This document shows positions 34,781-48,283 of a stretch of 64,000 nt of DNA, piece by piece; the first letter of the stretch is position 1, and the number at the start of each line of letters is the position of its first letter. The stretch is from NCBI GenBank assembly GCA_029204225.1, contig CM055102.1:6721320-6785319 (forward strand), in the 5' to 3' direction. Below the pieces are notes generated by a model. The model worked only from the letters and a program-made list of their open reading frames with translations, did no database searches and was not told the origin of the DNA. Source of the stretch: Diphasiastrum complanatum. Lineage: Eukaryota > Streptophyta > Lycopodiopsida > Lycopodiales > Lycopodiaceae. Position numbers and translations under genes: made by a program.

Positions 34781-34860
34781 TTTTTCCTGCCTTCGCTCTA
34801 GAGGCACCTTCGGGATTTACATACCTTCAGTCTAAGGGCGCCTTCGGGTTTTTCCAATAG

Positions 34861-35305
34861 TGACAGCAGATCGACGTCGCCAAACTTATCATCAACCCTA
34901 AAAATAGCTGGACCGCTAAATATCCCAAGAGTAGTTACCCACTTTGTACATATACAAAGATTGGCGTAAATAGCATTCAATGCTTGTAAGATGTTTTTTG
35001 AAGACACTTGTAAATATATACTACTAGCTGAATCAAGCAATGTAAGTGTTCTTTTTCGATCAGAGTTATCGGTAGTCAGCGTCATCACGCTCGGCAAGCT
35101 GAAGTTAATACTTCAAGCCATTGTACTCACTATTGATATTAATCAGAGTGCAATTTTTGTCTCACTATTGTATTGTTCATTTGAGCAATTTGTATGAATC
35201 AGTCTTCTTGAATATTTCTGCTACTAATTGTTGTGTTTTTGTTCCTACATGCCTACGCTCAAAGCTTCGAGCTTCTGTTGTCGGTCATCCCCACATCTTA
35301 CGACA
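34861..35305 (+). repeat. Candidate LTR (TGACAGC...ACGACA)
   Basis: Ends in ACGACA immediately before a primer-binding-like TGGTGTCAGAGC (35306-35317). The TG start at 34861 is a guess that gives 445 bp. It has a TATATACTAC run near 35014 as a possible TATA element. No coding frame follows, so it is an isolated stump. Confidence 0.4.
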
Positions 35306-35317
35306 TGGTGTCAGAGC
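35306..35317 (+). promoter_or_regulatory. Primer-binding-like site
   Basis: TGGTGTCAGAGC, one base different from the copia initiator-tRNA site, directly after a CA dinucleotide. Confidence 0.55.
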
Positions 35318-35895
35318 AGACATTTCAGTAATCTACATTCCACAGGGGGAGCTCTTTATTTTATGCAGTCCCTGTGCATAAAATATTACATAATTTTGTT
35401 GGTAAGAAATCTAACAACATTATGTAATGTGATCCTAGTCTTGGAAATTATTTTAGAAAATTACAAAACCTAAATAAGCACTTAACAAAGTACATCAATT
35501 GGGAAAATCACAATTTAGAGTAAACTTTAACTAATCACAATAGGGTAGCACCATAAATTAGTCAAAATGTATATGAGAAATAATATGTCCAAAAACTTAC
35601 ATACACCCAAGCTCAGCAAAAAAGTATAAATAAGGTGAAGGTGAAGTGAGAAAGTGTCTATCACTCTCTCACTTCACCTCCACCCTTGGATCACCATCTT
35701 ATTGCAATAGGTAGGAAAAGCTTGTGCTAAAAGTGAAGGCTAAATAAGGCAAGGCTTTGTGGCTTGCCACACTCACTTGTTTATTTATGATTTTTTATCA
35801 TTTCAATGACTTCCTTAAGGCAAAGCTTCTCATGATCTATCTATCAATCACCTTGTTTTTTATGTTTTAACCTTTTTTTTTTGTTTTTTTCAAAG

Positions 35896-35927
<32 letters not shown>

Positions 35928-37083
35928 GCGCTGACCATTCTAAAGAGCATCTACTATCCAAAACACAATTGCACTATATAGTACCATTCCACAGAGCATC
36001 TACTATCCATAACACAATTGCAGCGACACAGGTTTCACTACAACTATGATATGTGTGTGTGTGTGTGTGTATCAATGTTGCAACGGATGGCAATCCACTG
36101 AAAAATCGTTCTGAAACGTTAGCAATCCACAAGTTGCATTTTTCTTTTCTTGGCAGAAAAAAGACCAGTGGCTAAATTATTTTTTTTGATAGTTTATTTA
36201 GTGCTAGATGAACTTGGAAATCATCAATGAACGCTTCAAAAGAACGACATATTGATAAATTGAAAAGAGGCAAAAATGACATTGCATAGAGGCTAGAGCC
36301 ATATTGATCTGATTAATTATAGAGTGAGATATTGCTGGCAATTTATAATTTACTCATATTTTGTTCAGCACATTGAGTTGACTCATTTTTGTCACAAGCT
36401 CTAAGATGGGTGCTTATGCTTCATTATTATGGTCGCTTTGATGTCGTTCAATACGAGTCCATGTGATTTCATTTACATAATACAACAGAGAAAGAAAATA
36501 CTTTGTTCATGGCATCAACTCGTGCTTTTATCACCACAAATATTGTTGCAGAAAACATTGAAATGATATATCTGCATAACGTTTTCAGGAACACAATCAA
36601 ATCTCTATGTTCAATTTAAGAAGCTCAGTCAAATCCAAATGTTTTGAACCCTTAATTGCACAGCCATCTCCAAAAATGCATGAATTCCTTTTTGAGTAAC
36701 TTAATTGCCAAAGAAGGATATAAAACAAACATAAAGAAGCTCCAATCCACGAACAATTTCATCCCCTTAATAAATATTACAAAGGCAACAAATTACAACC
36801 AGAAAAGGTCCACATTTTATACAATAAAAAGGAGATGATGAATCGAGAATGCATTAAACAAACACCTGTGCATCAGTGGCTTTCTGGCCTGCTTATGATA
36901 GCCATATAGCAACCAATAATCAGACAATCTCTCTACAACAAAATATGTTACATCGCTAAATAGTAAAAAAATAATCGTCAACTGGCTGAACGTGTCTCAA
37001 ATAATCATGTCTCCCAATTATCAGATAATGCTGGGAGCAACAGCTGGATCCTAAAGCTGAGTAAGGTAGGTAGTGCACAACAG
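35318..37083. other. Intergenic region downstream of RER1
   Basis: AT-rich DNA without a supported gene. It holds AC/AT and GT microsatellites (35895-35928 and 36051-36071), a direct repeat of about 38 bp (35935 and 35985: AGAGCATCTACTATCCA...ACACAATTGCA) and a decayed MITE end (36068-36140). The last few hundred bases should contain the RER1 3' UTR. Confidence 0.5.
36068..36140. mobile_element. Decayed end of a GGATCG-type MITE
   Basis: GTTGCAACGGATGGCAATCC matches the right end of the 8577-9182 element (TTGCAACGGATCGCGATCCG) except at CG sites changed to TG or CA. GAAACGTT and AAGTTGCA words follow. This looks like an old copy eroded by methyl-cytosine decay. Confidence 0.4.
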
Positions 37084-40000
37084 CTAATCTCTATATCCAC
37101 TCATGTTAGCTGCAGGCTTCTTCTTCCCCTCATAGCGCTGCAGGGGACAACACGACAAATCACTTGAAATGTTGACCAAAACGTTATTCAAAAGCAGCTG
37201 TAATTAGCCTAAAGTCTTTTATTTATTAGACTTCTCCAGACTTAAAGGCGAGTAACATTATAAAAAACAATAATGTAAAGACTAACAGTGGCAAGTATGA
37301 AATAAATACTGCTATTTACCTGCTTTCCAAATGAAAACGGAATGTATTTGTACTTGATCATGTGTTTGATTTGTCTGTTCATTGTAAGTGTAAAAAGTAC
37401 AACCCAATAAAGTAAGAGAATTGGCCAGAATACTGGTACGTCGAATATTGAGAAAAATGTCAACACAAAAGCAACACAGAATGCTTTTGTGAAAGCGTAC
37501 CTGCAAACAAACAAGTAAAAATGGACTTACTAATGAGAAAATTCATGCTTGATGGAAATTTTGATAACATTCCTCTCTTGCCACATAAGCTTCAAAAGAA
37601 GTTCAGTCTTTTATTGAAAGCATTACATCATAATGATACCATATAAGTAACCTGTGTTGGCTCACTGTTATGTATCAGACACCTATATTCTCACTGTCCT
37701 TCTGAGCTGCAAAGCCATCATTTGTATGAAAGATACCAAACCTCAAACAAAATAGCTATAAGTCTCAAAACTTAGACATGCCAGCACCTTCTGAACATGA
37801 ATTGCCTTCCACAGTTTGAAGCAAAGAACTAATCTCGGGACAGTATCTTCACAAACAAGAAAGAACACCACACATTGTCAACTTGTGTTGGTAAACATAG
37901 CACAAATGTTGAACTTTCAACATTCGAATACATCAATGGATATGAGTTGACGAGACAAATTGTGAGTGAAAATAGCTCCATGTCAAGTTTGCAATACTTA
38001 GGCTTCTCAATGGCTAGCCACGAGTCATCATCAGATGCAACACGAAAGACATTCCAACCACAGAGAAGACACTATCCATTTGAAAAGGCCTCATACAGCA
38101 AATAGATTCTTGCTGTGCACAACTCTTTAAATTCTGTCAGGAAACAAGCTGGAATATCAACCACCAGATCATCATGCATAAACCACGATAGGAAACTATA
38201 CAAGCTTCATGAAAAAGGGTCAGGTCCTGGACATAATAGCTACTCCGATTCTGCACGCTTGTAAACTCCTTATGCATCCTCAAACCTGAATTTTCATTCT
38301 TCAATAAGAAACGAATTACGAGTAGGCAAAAGGCAAACCGAGCCATCATGCAGACCGGCGCTAGAAGAACAAAGCTAAGTACTCATATGACGGCCAAGTT
38401 TTTCATTCACCTAAAATGCTTGTAAAACACATCATGTGCCATCGTATCAACTTCCTCAAACCCGGCATTAGCAACTTGAACAGAGTAAATTATGTTTGCC
38501 ATGCAGCTTTCCCAACATCTCTGAAAGTCATTCTCCATAGTGGCTGTGCATCAGTTTGGACTGACATCCTTGAAGTCTGGGCAGTACAATTTGGAGGGCC
38601 ACCGAAGTCCGGGCCTTCTTGGGTCCACACAAATTTGAGCCGAGTCATTTAAAGACTTACAAAAACTTTTGACTTCTTTTATCATAGCTTGCTAAGTTTT
38701 GGATAAGCAGTTGGAACACAGTAATAATAGCATTTCAAACTTGCTTTCCTTACGAATAAGAAAGATTAGGAGATAAAAAAGATCAATTATGACATTTCTA
38801 TGGAACTTAATAAAGAACATTGATTGGGGACCCACAAAATTGGTGTTGAATGTTTACCACCTACATAGACTCTCATGTTCACTTATGGGGGAAGGGCCCC
38901 AGCGGCCCTTCTGCTGGGGAAGCCCTCCACCAAGGGTAGATAGCCTGACGCGGAAGTGCCGCAGACAGCACCCTTCCAATAAGCGAAATTACTCCAAGGT
39001 TTCCACCAGATTCTATCACAAAAGATGTGTATCATTGGACTGCTGGCAAATTAGAGAGCCTTCAAGACAAAAAGTCCACCCCGTTGGACAAACCTTCTAG
39101 ATGGAAGATTTATTATAATGACACCCCCATGTTGTGGTAGGTGAGGAGTAAAATACAAAGAGAAACCAAGGAGTTGATAGAAAGTTACAAAGTATAGCAG
39201 CAGCTCAAAATAAATCAAATGTTCTAGTAGCTCTAGTGCCAATGAGAAGAGTTACCACAAAACTTGAGAACCCCAGTGAGAAAAACATTAAAAGTTCCCC
39301 TCAGCTCTACCAGACGCTTTCCTTCTCCCTCCACACCTGAAGCACACAGAATTGTGTGCCCCTTCTCCATGCCCACCCACTTTTATAGGAGGGATGGAAT
39401 AGAAAGGAGTATAGGGTCAGGTCTTCAAATCCTCTCAGTGGTGCACGCAGCATCCCTAACTCCCAGTGCATGGTCAAATTTGGGAAATAGCGTCTTGTTT
39501 CACCTGCAAGGATACTATCATCCCAAAGCTCTCAATCTCCTCTTTTCTGTTGAACTCTGGCATGCTCCAGTCTAATTAATATTCATGCCTCCTTTTGGTC
39601 CCAAAATGTGTTGAGCATTGTTTTTAGTGCTTAACTTTCTTATCACAGTACCTATCATGGTTCCTTAGGTGATGAAAGCCTAATTACATTTAAGCAATAC
39701 TAGTACTACATTCGATTGAGTTATTCAAAAGTAAACTGAACATTTGTCTACTTCGAGCAGTTAGTGCATTTAACATACTTGTAGTCATACATCAAGTAGA
39801 CAATACATTCATTTACCCTACCTAGTTAGTCAATACATTCGACTACTCTAAGCGATTGATTCATTCGATTGCTTAACAGCCATGGTGGTAAGTTGGCCAG
39901 CTACATACATGTAAATTATATACTTACATGGTAAGCTATTTGATATTGCATGCACACAATTTATCAAACGTCAAACGACAAATCAACTATATGGAAATAA

Positions 40001-42211
40001 TCTTAGGGTGTAACAACAAGTATCTCAAATTTGCATGTGGCTCTACATCATCATGTCCCTAACTTAAAAAACTCATCAACCTCAAGCCTTACACTTGAAA
40101 TATTTATTGGGGCCCAGCACCAAAGCAGAATCCTACACCTAAAGAAACGACATTACAGGGACTCATAATTGCACATATGGAAACGAAAGAGTTATTAATT
40201 CAGAAAAAAACACTTATTTGTTTTGTTTACAAAGTGCTTGTAATTCGATGGCATTTAACCAATATCTAATGTTTGTACCATTAAGCTCAATAAGCTTTCT
40301 AAGCATTTTGCATATGCCTCTTCCTCTTATGCTAGTCATGGCATATATTTGACCACAAACAAATGCCAAGAAGTGACATCTATTGCACGTGATAATTTAA
40401 TAGTATTAAGTGCAACAACATTCTAGTGAAATCTTTATGGTTCACACATAAAAACTAGCTTGCAAAAGATTCAGATGAAGTGAAACCTAAATAATCGGTC
40501 GTTTGGGAGGCAAGTATTCCTAAAAAATTGAAATTTTTCATCCAAGTGATGTGCTGAAAATTGGTTTTCGGACAAGGTTCAAACATTTTGAATCCATTTT
40601 CAAATATGGACAAAAAAGATCATTCATCATCTGTTGAAATCTCGCAGGTGCATTCTTAGATGATATTATATTCATCTACATTGAGCTCTTGAGGAGCATG
40701 TGAATCATATCAAAACTATGTTGCGGATTCTCATAAGAGAAAAACTTTTTGCTAAAAAAATCCAACTGTGAATTTTTTTAACATGAATTGGTATATCTTG
40801 GTCATAAGATCACTCCTTTCAGGTTGAAGGTTGGCGAAGATAAAATCAATGCAGTGGTTGAGTGGCTGATACCAAAAACGGTCAAAGAACTTGAATTTTT
40901 TCTTGGATTTATAGTATTCTTTCAAAGATTTATTGAATATGCATGATATGCTAAGTAGTCATAATAAAAACATTAAGGGCCAAACACCCATGTCAAAGAT
41001 TGTTCCGAATCCTCGTAACCGGACATGGACATAATATGAACTAAAAACTAAAGGACCTAGTACCCATGTCAAGGATTGTTCCGAATCCTCGTAATAAGAT
41101 TTGGATATGACAAAGACAAACAATCAGCTTGTTTTAACTTTATCAGTCCAACAACAACAAAATCTCCAACAATCAACTTTATCAAACTTACCATGCATGG
41201 CATGAACAATATTCTATAGCATCCCGACTGAATCAATCCTTACCCAAGAGAAGGTGCGCGTCTCATGCATAAATGTTAGTCCATGATTGTTTCCAGGCAT
41301 ATACACACAAACCAATGTGTCACTTTCTAAAGGTGAGGGACACACAACCATGTTGCAAACTTAGACCAAGAACAAAATCAATCAACAAAGTTCCTACTTA
41401 AACCTTCAAAAGAGCTATTGAGAACAAATCTTGCCTGAAGCCAACAAATAAAACTTGCATATCAAAAGATTACAAATGAGGAAGTATGAAACCACGTACC
41501 AAACATAAGACTTCTCTAATTAAACTGAGTACTTTACATCATGAGCAAAAGCATGCACTCAAACATTGAGTTGTAGTCAATCTATCCAAAAGGATTAGCC
41601 AGAAGAAGTTGAGAGCATACTCCTTTTGCCTGAACAGATCTAATATCTTCCTGGAAAGCACTAAAACGGGATTTCTAAGGTTATAGAAAGCCATTAAAAT
41701 TGTTATGAGAGACAGCATTTAATAAGCTTCCCATTCCAAGTGACTTCAGCTTCTTACAATACATTGTAAAAGTATGAAAATATAGACATTAAAAAAACCC
41801 TAAAAGGTAGATCAATTCAGCTGAAAATTTTCAAGAATTGTGCAAGAATGTTAAAGAAAAGGACCATAATTTGAACTCTGGAAGACGCCGAATAAAGGGC
41901 TTATATTCGTCACTTCCTTTGCTGGGCAAAGCGGGGCCTTCGCTCTCTGGATCTATTTGAGGAGAAAGAAACCCTATCAAAAGGTTGAGCACGTAGATCC
42001 CCAGCCCATACGTGACTATATAGAACCCCTGCAAATAGTAGACTCGCATAACATAAATCGCAGCCACTACAAAAGATCCCAGCCATCGAGCCACGAGATG
42101 TGGCGCAGACTTGTCCAGATAATACTGGAACTTACGGGCAAGATCGTTCCTCCACTGTAGCGCTGGACTCACTCCCCCATTCACAGACGGCTCCCCGTAA
42201 AGCGCATCCAT
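37084..42211 (-). CDS. RER1: RER1 protein, ER-Golgi retrieval receptor, three exons, 193 aa
   Basis: Exons on the minus strand: 42211-41865, 37500-37320, 37137-37084. Lengths 347+181+54 make 194 codons including TAG; phases join exactly (the Trp codon of FKLW is split across intron 1). RER1 sits in the Golgi membrane and returns escaped ER membrane proteins through COPI vesicles by reading polar residues in their transmembrane segments. Family hallmarks: [11 protein letters not shown] (about 33-43), membrane hairpin at about 44-82, [17 protein letters not shown] (100-116), [18 protein letters not shown] (about 131-148), [20 protein letters not shown] (156-175) and a Lys-rich tail RYEGKKKP of the kind bound by coatomer. 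Length agrees with plant RER1 (about 190-215 aa). Intron 1 is 4.4 kb, intron 2 only 182 bp. Start chosen because it opens the only Met-led frame into the conserved region. Confidence 0.95.
40650..40938 (+). pseudogene. Ty3/gypsy reverse transcriptase relic in RER1 intron 1
   Basis: Across three shifted frames the plus strand gives [62 protein letters not shown] and [14 protein letters not shown]. This is the order of gypsy RT from the YLDDIL motif to the FLGL.YYRRFI connection. Frameshifts and a stop rule out function. It lies antisense to RER1. Confidence 0.85.
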
Positions 42212-45200
42212 GGAGGATTGTTCGGTTTTGCTAGTGAGACACCAACTTTCAGACCTGCTGTTTAGGCTTTCGCAACCCTATCTGGCAGAAAACCCCAATG
42301 GATCGGAGGCCAAAATAGATGAAAAAATGGTTCCACTTCCAAATGCCCTAGCCGAAACAGGTTGCCATCAAAGATCTAACAGAGCTATGTCTGATTCCGG
42401 CTTTTGCAAAGCCTCCACATACAAGGAGTTGCAAGGCACGCACTGCCTGCTTCCTGAGCTACACACAGCCGATTGCACTACAGAATAGAGCTTCGATTTG
42501 CGATCCAGCTCTCCATCTCGCTGACACCAAAAAGAAGAAGAAGAGGAGCATTGAAGAAGAAGAACTCACCAAGTCACCTAACAGCCAAACCAGACACATG
42601 ACCCACACAAACACTGCTCACATGACATTGATGGGTCTGATTTTCTTTTTAGCTTTGCCGCGGTAGCTAGGTAGAGCGGTAAGAGCACGTCCCCATGGAC
42701 AAGAAATGACGACTTTTTCCCTCCATCAGTTCGGAGCTTCTGTCCTTGTGGACACTTCAAAAACTTGTTCCGGTGAGTAGTGACTTCAAAGGGCCCTTCT
42801 ACCGACCCTCTGAAACCACTATTCAAAATACCGACATCGGTTCCCAAGTCTTTGTTCCGTGGGGTGCACTCCTAGCCATTGTGAAGATTTGCTAAATGCT
42901 ATGCTAGTAATTTTAGGTCTTTTTAGCATATAAATGAGTTTTTTAATAATTCCTCTAAAATGCAATCTTTGGTTTTTTTTTTCAGATTATTCAACCGGTT
43001 TAATGCCTTGCATGAGGCAAAGCTTCTCGCAATGTATGGATCGCCTTGTATTTCTGCTAAATGCTAGATTATTTTTTATTATTATCAAGTAGGGGCCTCT
43101 TCCACAAGAAGTAAGGGTAGGGCCCCCTTGGACTATCCGAGGATGACTAGGTTCCACAGTCAAATGGTGTGACTGATCTCAATTTTAGCACGTGTGGTCC
43201 ATGCATCCATGTACGGCCCCACCCATTGACAAGCAAGATGTGAAACTTGTGGGCTTTTCGTGTGGTTGGGTCCAAGCACGGGTGAATGAGGTATCGACTA
43301 GTTGTATCGGTAGACAAGGAAGGCCAACCACATGTGTAAAAAATGTCGCTTAGCTCATCTATATGAGAAATAATGAGGTGAATGGCATGTGTCGATGCAC
43401 TTACCTTCCACAACTGAGTCTTGGCCTACTTCCTATTTTTTACAAAGCGTTAGCCCAAACCAACCTAGTCACCAAATAGGTGGTGCAAAGCACATGTGAA
43501 GGGCCTCTAGGAGAGTTGCAACTCATTTGTGATATCAAGGACAACAACACACATGAGGAGTATAAGGGGTGATCAAGTTTGAGACATTTTTGTCCCTTGT
43601 CACTCCCCCTCACCAAGATACAAAGGGCAAGTCATCTTCCATTTGTTACAATCTAGTACCTTCATCTTCCATTTAGTTTAATCTTTCGTACTTTCTATTT
43701 GTTAGTCTAGTCTTTTAGTCAATGTAGGCAAATTTCAGTGGTGTTATGATCTTATGATTGTGGACAATATTATATTAATTCCTTCATCATGGAAGTAGTA
43801 ATAGTAGCAATGACATGCTTCAACATGAGAATCTTTTTAATTTAAGTGTTGGTGCACTCCACCATGCATTATGAGACTTCCAAATCAAATAAAGGTAGCG
43901 TGTGGCTAGGTATAGTACATGCCTATATTAACTTATATTTTCTATAAAATAAGAGTGTAATTTAGGGTTAAGGTGTGGACAAGAACATTCTTTTGGCTGA
44001 AACTTGCTTATCAAATGTCAACACAAATATGTACATGTTAAGATACACACAATGGCACTAACAAAATTATTTTCTGATTACAAATATCAGAAAACAACAA
44101 ACTTGTAAATGCAACGTATGAAGCCCATATTGGATGAATAGCTTATACGCAAAGAGCACATATTTAGTCATTGACATGAAATGTGTATCACCAACACTCT
44201 GCAATTAGAAAATTTGATAGCACTTCTAACGACAAATAGTGTTGTGTGCCCAAATAAAAACACTAATGGATAACTCAACAAAAAACAATTCCTTACTTAA
44301 TAAAGCATGAGGACTAGACTTTTGTGAGTTTTGCGAATTTTGCACCACAAAAAACAATGATTGTGGCAACAACGAGTGTAAAACTCCTGGTGAATAAATA
44401 TGTTTTGATCCATGGCCAGTCCCTTGAGCTTTAAAAATACATAATACATAGGTGTGCAAGGAATATATTTTCCATCTTGAATAGTCCATTGAAAATCCAT
44501 GCAAGTGCAACTTTTCTCGGCATTTATAATGCAATGCTATCAAGACTTAGAATTGTTATCGTGTTCTTCTTATCGTTATTTGTTATGCTAAAAGTGTGAG
44601 AAGACACTTACGGTGAAAACAAATCCACCCCATCTACTAATTGTGTTCTTCCACCATGAAAGCCAATTGAATAGCGCTCATATCGATTGTTATTTACATT
44701 TCCTAGAGTCTACCACTCACATATTTTATTGTAAAATTGATCTGCCTCACAAAAACAAGATGCATTCCTCCGTTCTACACACAATCCAATATGCTCTTCT
44801 TAGAAATTTGTTTGATGTAGTTTATAGTGTTTTTTTTGTTTTAAAGAGTTCATAAAGTGTCACAAACATGGACACTCTCTTCTTACCATTCGAATTCCTG
44901 GCCCCTCCCCATATAAATTTTTAATTGCCAACCAATTTGCCTATGCTTCATCAACCACGAATTTCTTGAATGTGACTATATCAATGCCATGCTTTGTCAA
45001 GTGGCAATATCCAAAAAAACAAAACAAAAAATTGTGTATGTGCATCTTCTTATTCATTTCACAAGTTGCAATTGTTTGCATAAATCATGTTATATCAAAA
45101 GCAATAAAACTACATTATTTTTCAAAAATCAAACCGACAAAATTTTGAGTTTAACACAATTTACCTATTATCACACACATACTACCAAGCCTTTTTAAGA

Positions 45201-45662
45201 TCATATTTTGGTCTCATTCTCTTCACAAAATCAATAGCAGAGGCAGGTTCTTAAGTAAACATCTTGGAAATGTACATCTATCTGAACCATTTTGAATTCT
45301 TATTGGGAATCAAAAACCATGAAACACTTCATAGGAGCAATGCTCTAGCACATACCATCTAACATGCTTGTTGGTTAAAGGTCTCTACGGACTTCAATAA
45401 TCCACTTTTTCAGTCTGCAACAAATGGCGACAATCTTGAGATTTATTATAGTTGCATATTGATCCCAATGTCATTCACATATGAGATAATTGGTCCTAGT
45501 GTCATCTGCATACCACACACTAATAAGGCATTGCATAATTACCTTTCGCAATTTGTCAATGGCTCATAACTACCTTTTTGCAATTTGGCAAGGGCTCTAG
45601 TGCCTCAAACGACTCATTCAACTTTGACACTTATGTTCTTGAATGATCTCTGTTATGTCCAA
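42212..45662. other. 5' flank of RER1 and intergenic DNA
   Basis: The first few hundred bases are the RER1 5' UTR and promoter side (minus-strand gene), with an AAGAAG-rich stretch at 42530-42560. A weak tRNA-like patch occurs at 42663-42740. The rest to 45662 shows no coding frame I can support on either strand. Confidence 0.5.
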
Positions 45663-46246
45663 TGTGAGAGATTTCAACTAGTTTAGTCAAATTTGCTACA
45701 TTTGTTTATATGACAATTGAGGCTTAGAATTTGACTTTTCAAAGATATAATAGTCTAAAATCATTTGAATAACCACTTTTGAGTAGTAGATACATTGAAT
45801 TTAGTCACAATAATAGTAAGGTTTTTCATTATGGAGGGAAACCAAAGTTTGAACTTAGATTTGGACCTACTATAAAAGGATGTAACTCATGGGAAGAGGA
45901 GTCTTTCTCTCTCTCTTATCTCATTCATGCTTATACATGGTTCCCTTGGGTTCTACTATCCATTGGTGCACCATACTTGTGATATCTTGCAATTTGTGTG
46001 AAGAATATTCACTAAATGCTGTTTTCAAATCCACACGTGTGAAATACAGTAGCTTATTGTTTTTTTTATGGACAACAACTTTATTTTATGTTTTGATTCA
46101 TGTTTGATCAAGATCTATTAGAATTTGCATCTCATTCATAGTGTAGATGTTGGTTTTTCTACATTGGCAAGATTGGTGATATGTTGTCTTTCTTACAGAA
46201 GATCATTTTGTAGATTTGGATCTTAATTGATCTGAAATCTCTCACA
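45663..46246 (+). repeat. 5' LTR of the truncated copia, 584 bp
   Basis: Begins TGTGAGAGATTTCAACTAG and ends GAAATCTCTCACA, with inverted ends of the same kind as Copia-A. About 66 bp shorter than Copia-A LTRs owing to deletions. Contains a TATAAAAGGATGTAAC run near 45870, the likely TATA box. Confidence 0.9.
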
Positions 46247-46258
46247 TGGTATTAGAGT
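46247..46258 (+). promoter_or_regulatory. Primer-binding site of the truncated copia (mutated)
   Basis: TGGTATTAGAGT follows the LTR end directly. It differs from TGGTATCAGAGC by two C-to-T changes, consistent with decay. Confidence 0.85.
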
Positions 46259-46825
46259 TTTTGTTTCAAGTTATGAATGAAGCGATCAAATCTATCAATG
46301 ATTTGGAGAAGATATCAATGCTAGAGCATGCTAGATTGGATTCTATACCAAAATCGAGTTTCTTGCATATGTAGATTGGATCTTTTGTAGATCAAAACTC
46401 TAAATAGGGATCAATTCCAATTTCACAACATACTTACTGGATTTGGCCAATTTTTAGAGCGTTGGAAAATCCTAAGTGGTGGCTACAAGATTGCATATCA
46501 AGTTTTAGACAATTGCATGTAGAAATTGAAATAATCAATTTTTTGTAATTTTGTCAAAACCCTAATTTTGATTGGATCTCTAGATTGTAATGAACTTCAT
46601 TTGAGTGTGTTTCAATCTTAGGAAGTGGCAAGAGTCATTAGATTGAAGATTGATCATAGGTTGATCAAGATTTCACTATTCTATGTGTTAATTTGCTTGG
46701 TATAAGTGCTAGAAGAGAATTGGGAGGTTTCATATCTTTGTGATTTTCTTTTGAAAACATTTATTGTTGAAAGGAGTGCTTTGTGCATTCAAACAAGTTG
46801 AAAGAGAAGATCAGGTCATTGCTAC

Positions 46826-48283
46826 ATGGCTACATCAAGTGGATACATGTTGGAAGGCAATGATAGGTTTAACTCAAGTAACTATTTATTGTGGAAAGTG
46901 AGGATGGAATCATTTTTTGGAAGAGAGGCCACCAGCACAACAAGATCAAGTGAGGTATGACAAGAGGGCCAAAAGAGCTCTACATATGATAAAGATGAAT
47001 GTTACCAATGAATGTCTCAAGGAAGTTGGTAACTGTACTTCATCAAGTGAGGCTTGGGAAGCTTTGAAGAAGCTTTATGAGTCCAAGTCTACTTCTAGAG
47101 TGTTGAATCTAAGAAGGCAAATCTTTTCTTGTTTGCAAAAGAGTGAAGAGAGTCCAATTTTTTTTGTTTTGAGAGTGAAAGCTATGAATGATGAGTTAGC
47201 TTGCTTTGATGAGAGCATTAAGGAAGGAGAGCTTGTTCAAGTTATTCTTAATGGATTGTTGGATGCTCATGCTAAAATTGTTCAAAGTCTTGCTATTCAA
47301 AAGACTTTGCCAAGTCTGATGGATCTTCAAGAGATTGTGATCAATGAAGAATATACGCTTCAGCAAGAGGTGGATCTTCATCAACATCTCAAGTTGGAGA
47401 GGAGGCTATGTTCATCAAGGGCAAATTCAAGGGCAAAACCAAAAGTAAGTGGTCTAAAGGGCAAGATCAAGGGGAGGCTTCTTCAAATGGAAAAAAGAAG
47501 GATAGATCAAAGCTCAAGTGCTTCTATTGTGGCATCAAAGGACACTTTGCAAGTGAGTGCCACAAGAAGAAGAGAGATCAAGGAGACAAGCAAGGTGATC
47601 TTACTCTTGATGAGGATGGTTTGGATGTTCAAGATGCAAATGATGATGCTTTTGTGATGTCTTCATGTATGTTTGCTAATGATGAAAATCAAGATCCATG
47701 GTGGATTGATAGTGGAGCAAGTTCACACATGACTTTTCACAAAGAGTACTTCACTTATTTGTTGGCATATGGAGATGACAAGAGGATGATCTACACGGCC
47801 AATGATGGTGAGTGTGCAATCAAAGGATTGGCACAATTTCTATTTCTCTCTCTACAAATAGGAATGTTCATTTGGAGGATGTTTTGTTCATTCCATCTAT
47901 TACCAAAAATTTACTTAGTTGAGTCAATTGCTAAGTAAAGCTCTCAAAGTTGAGTTTGATGGAGATGCTTGTATGATTAAAAGGAAGGATATCTTGATTG
48001 GAAAAGGTAAAAGGCACGGGAAGTTGTTCAAACTAGCTGTTTGTGTTATCCAAGTTGGATGTATTGCAAGAGAGCAAATACCTATTCAAGAGGTTTGGCA
48101 TAAAAGGATGCCAACACCTCAACTCCAAGTCATTGGAGGTAATGGCTAGAAAGCAAGTTGTGATAGGTCTTCCAAGTTCCTTAACAAGTATCAATCATGT
48201 TTGTGAGTCTTGTGCTTTGTCAAAGTCACATAGACTACCTTTAGATCTAAATCTAGCTCTACAAAGCCTTTTCAAGTTGTACA
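46826..48283 (+). pseudogene. Truncated copia gag-protease-integrase
   Basis: ATG at 46826 opens MATSSGYMLEGNDRF, the same start as Copia-A Gag. A deletion near 46915 removes about 14 residues and shifts frame. The frame then runs through RRQIFSCLQKSEES and LPSLMDLQEIVINEEY, shifts near 47400, and shows the knuckle CFYCGIKGHFASEC and protease WWIDSGASSHMTF. After further shifts the integrase zinc region retains HVCESCALSKSHR. The copy ends at the start of the integrase core (FKLYM), so no catalytic domain or RT remains. Confidence 0.9.

Larger units (their letters stand above)
45663..48283 (+). mobile_element. Truncated copia element, same family as Copia-A
   Basis: Plus-strand LTR, primer-binding site, leader and gag-protease-integrase start, cut off in integrase at about 48283 where an unrelated TGTTAGAATTG sequence begins. 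Leader and coding sequence align clearly with Copia-A in opposite orientation. No 3' half in the window. Confidence 0.9.

Noticed and set aside
42210-42488. 92-codon plus-strand frame divergent from RER1
   Set aside because: No protein pattern; it lies over the RER1 start codon and 5' flank.
44226-44855. Open frames on both strands in intergenic DNA
   Set aside because: Some protein-like texture (YWIVCRTEECILF on the minus strand) but frequent stops and no family recognised.
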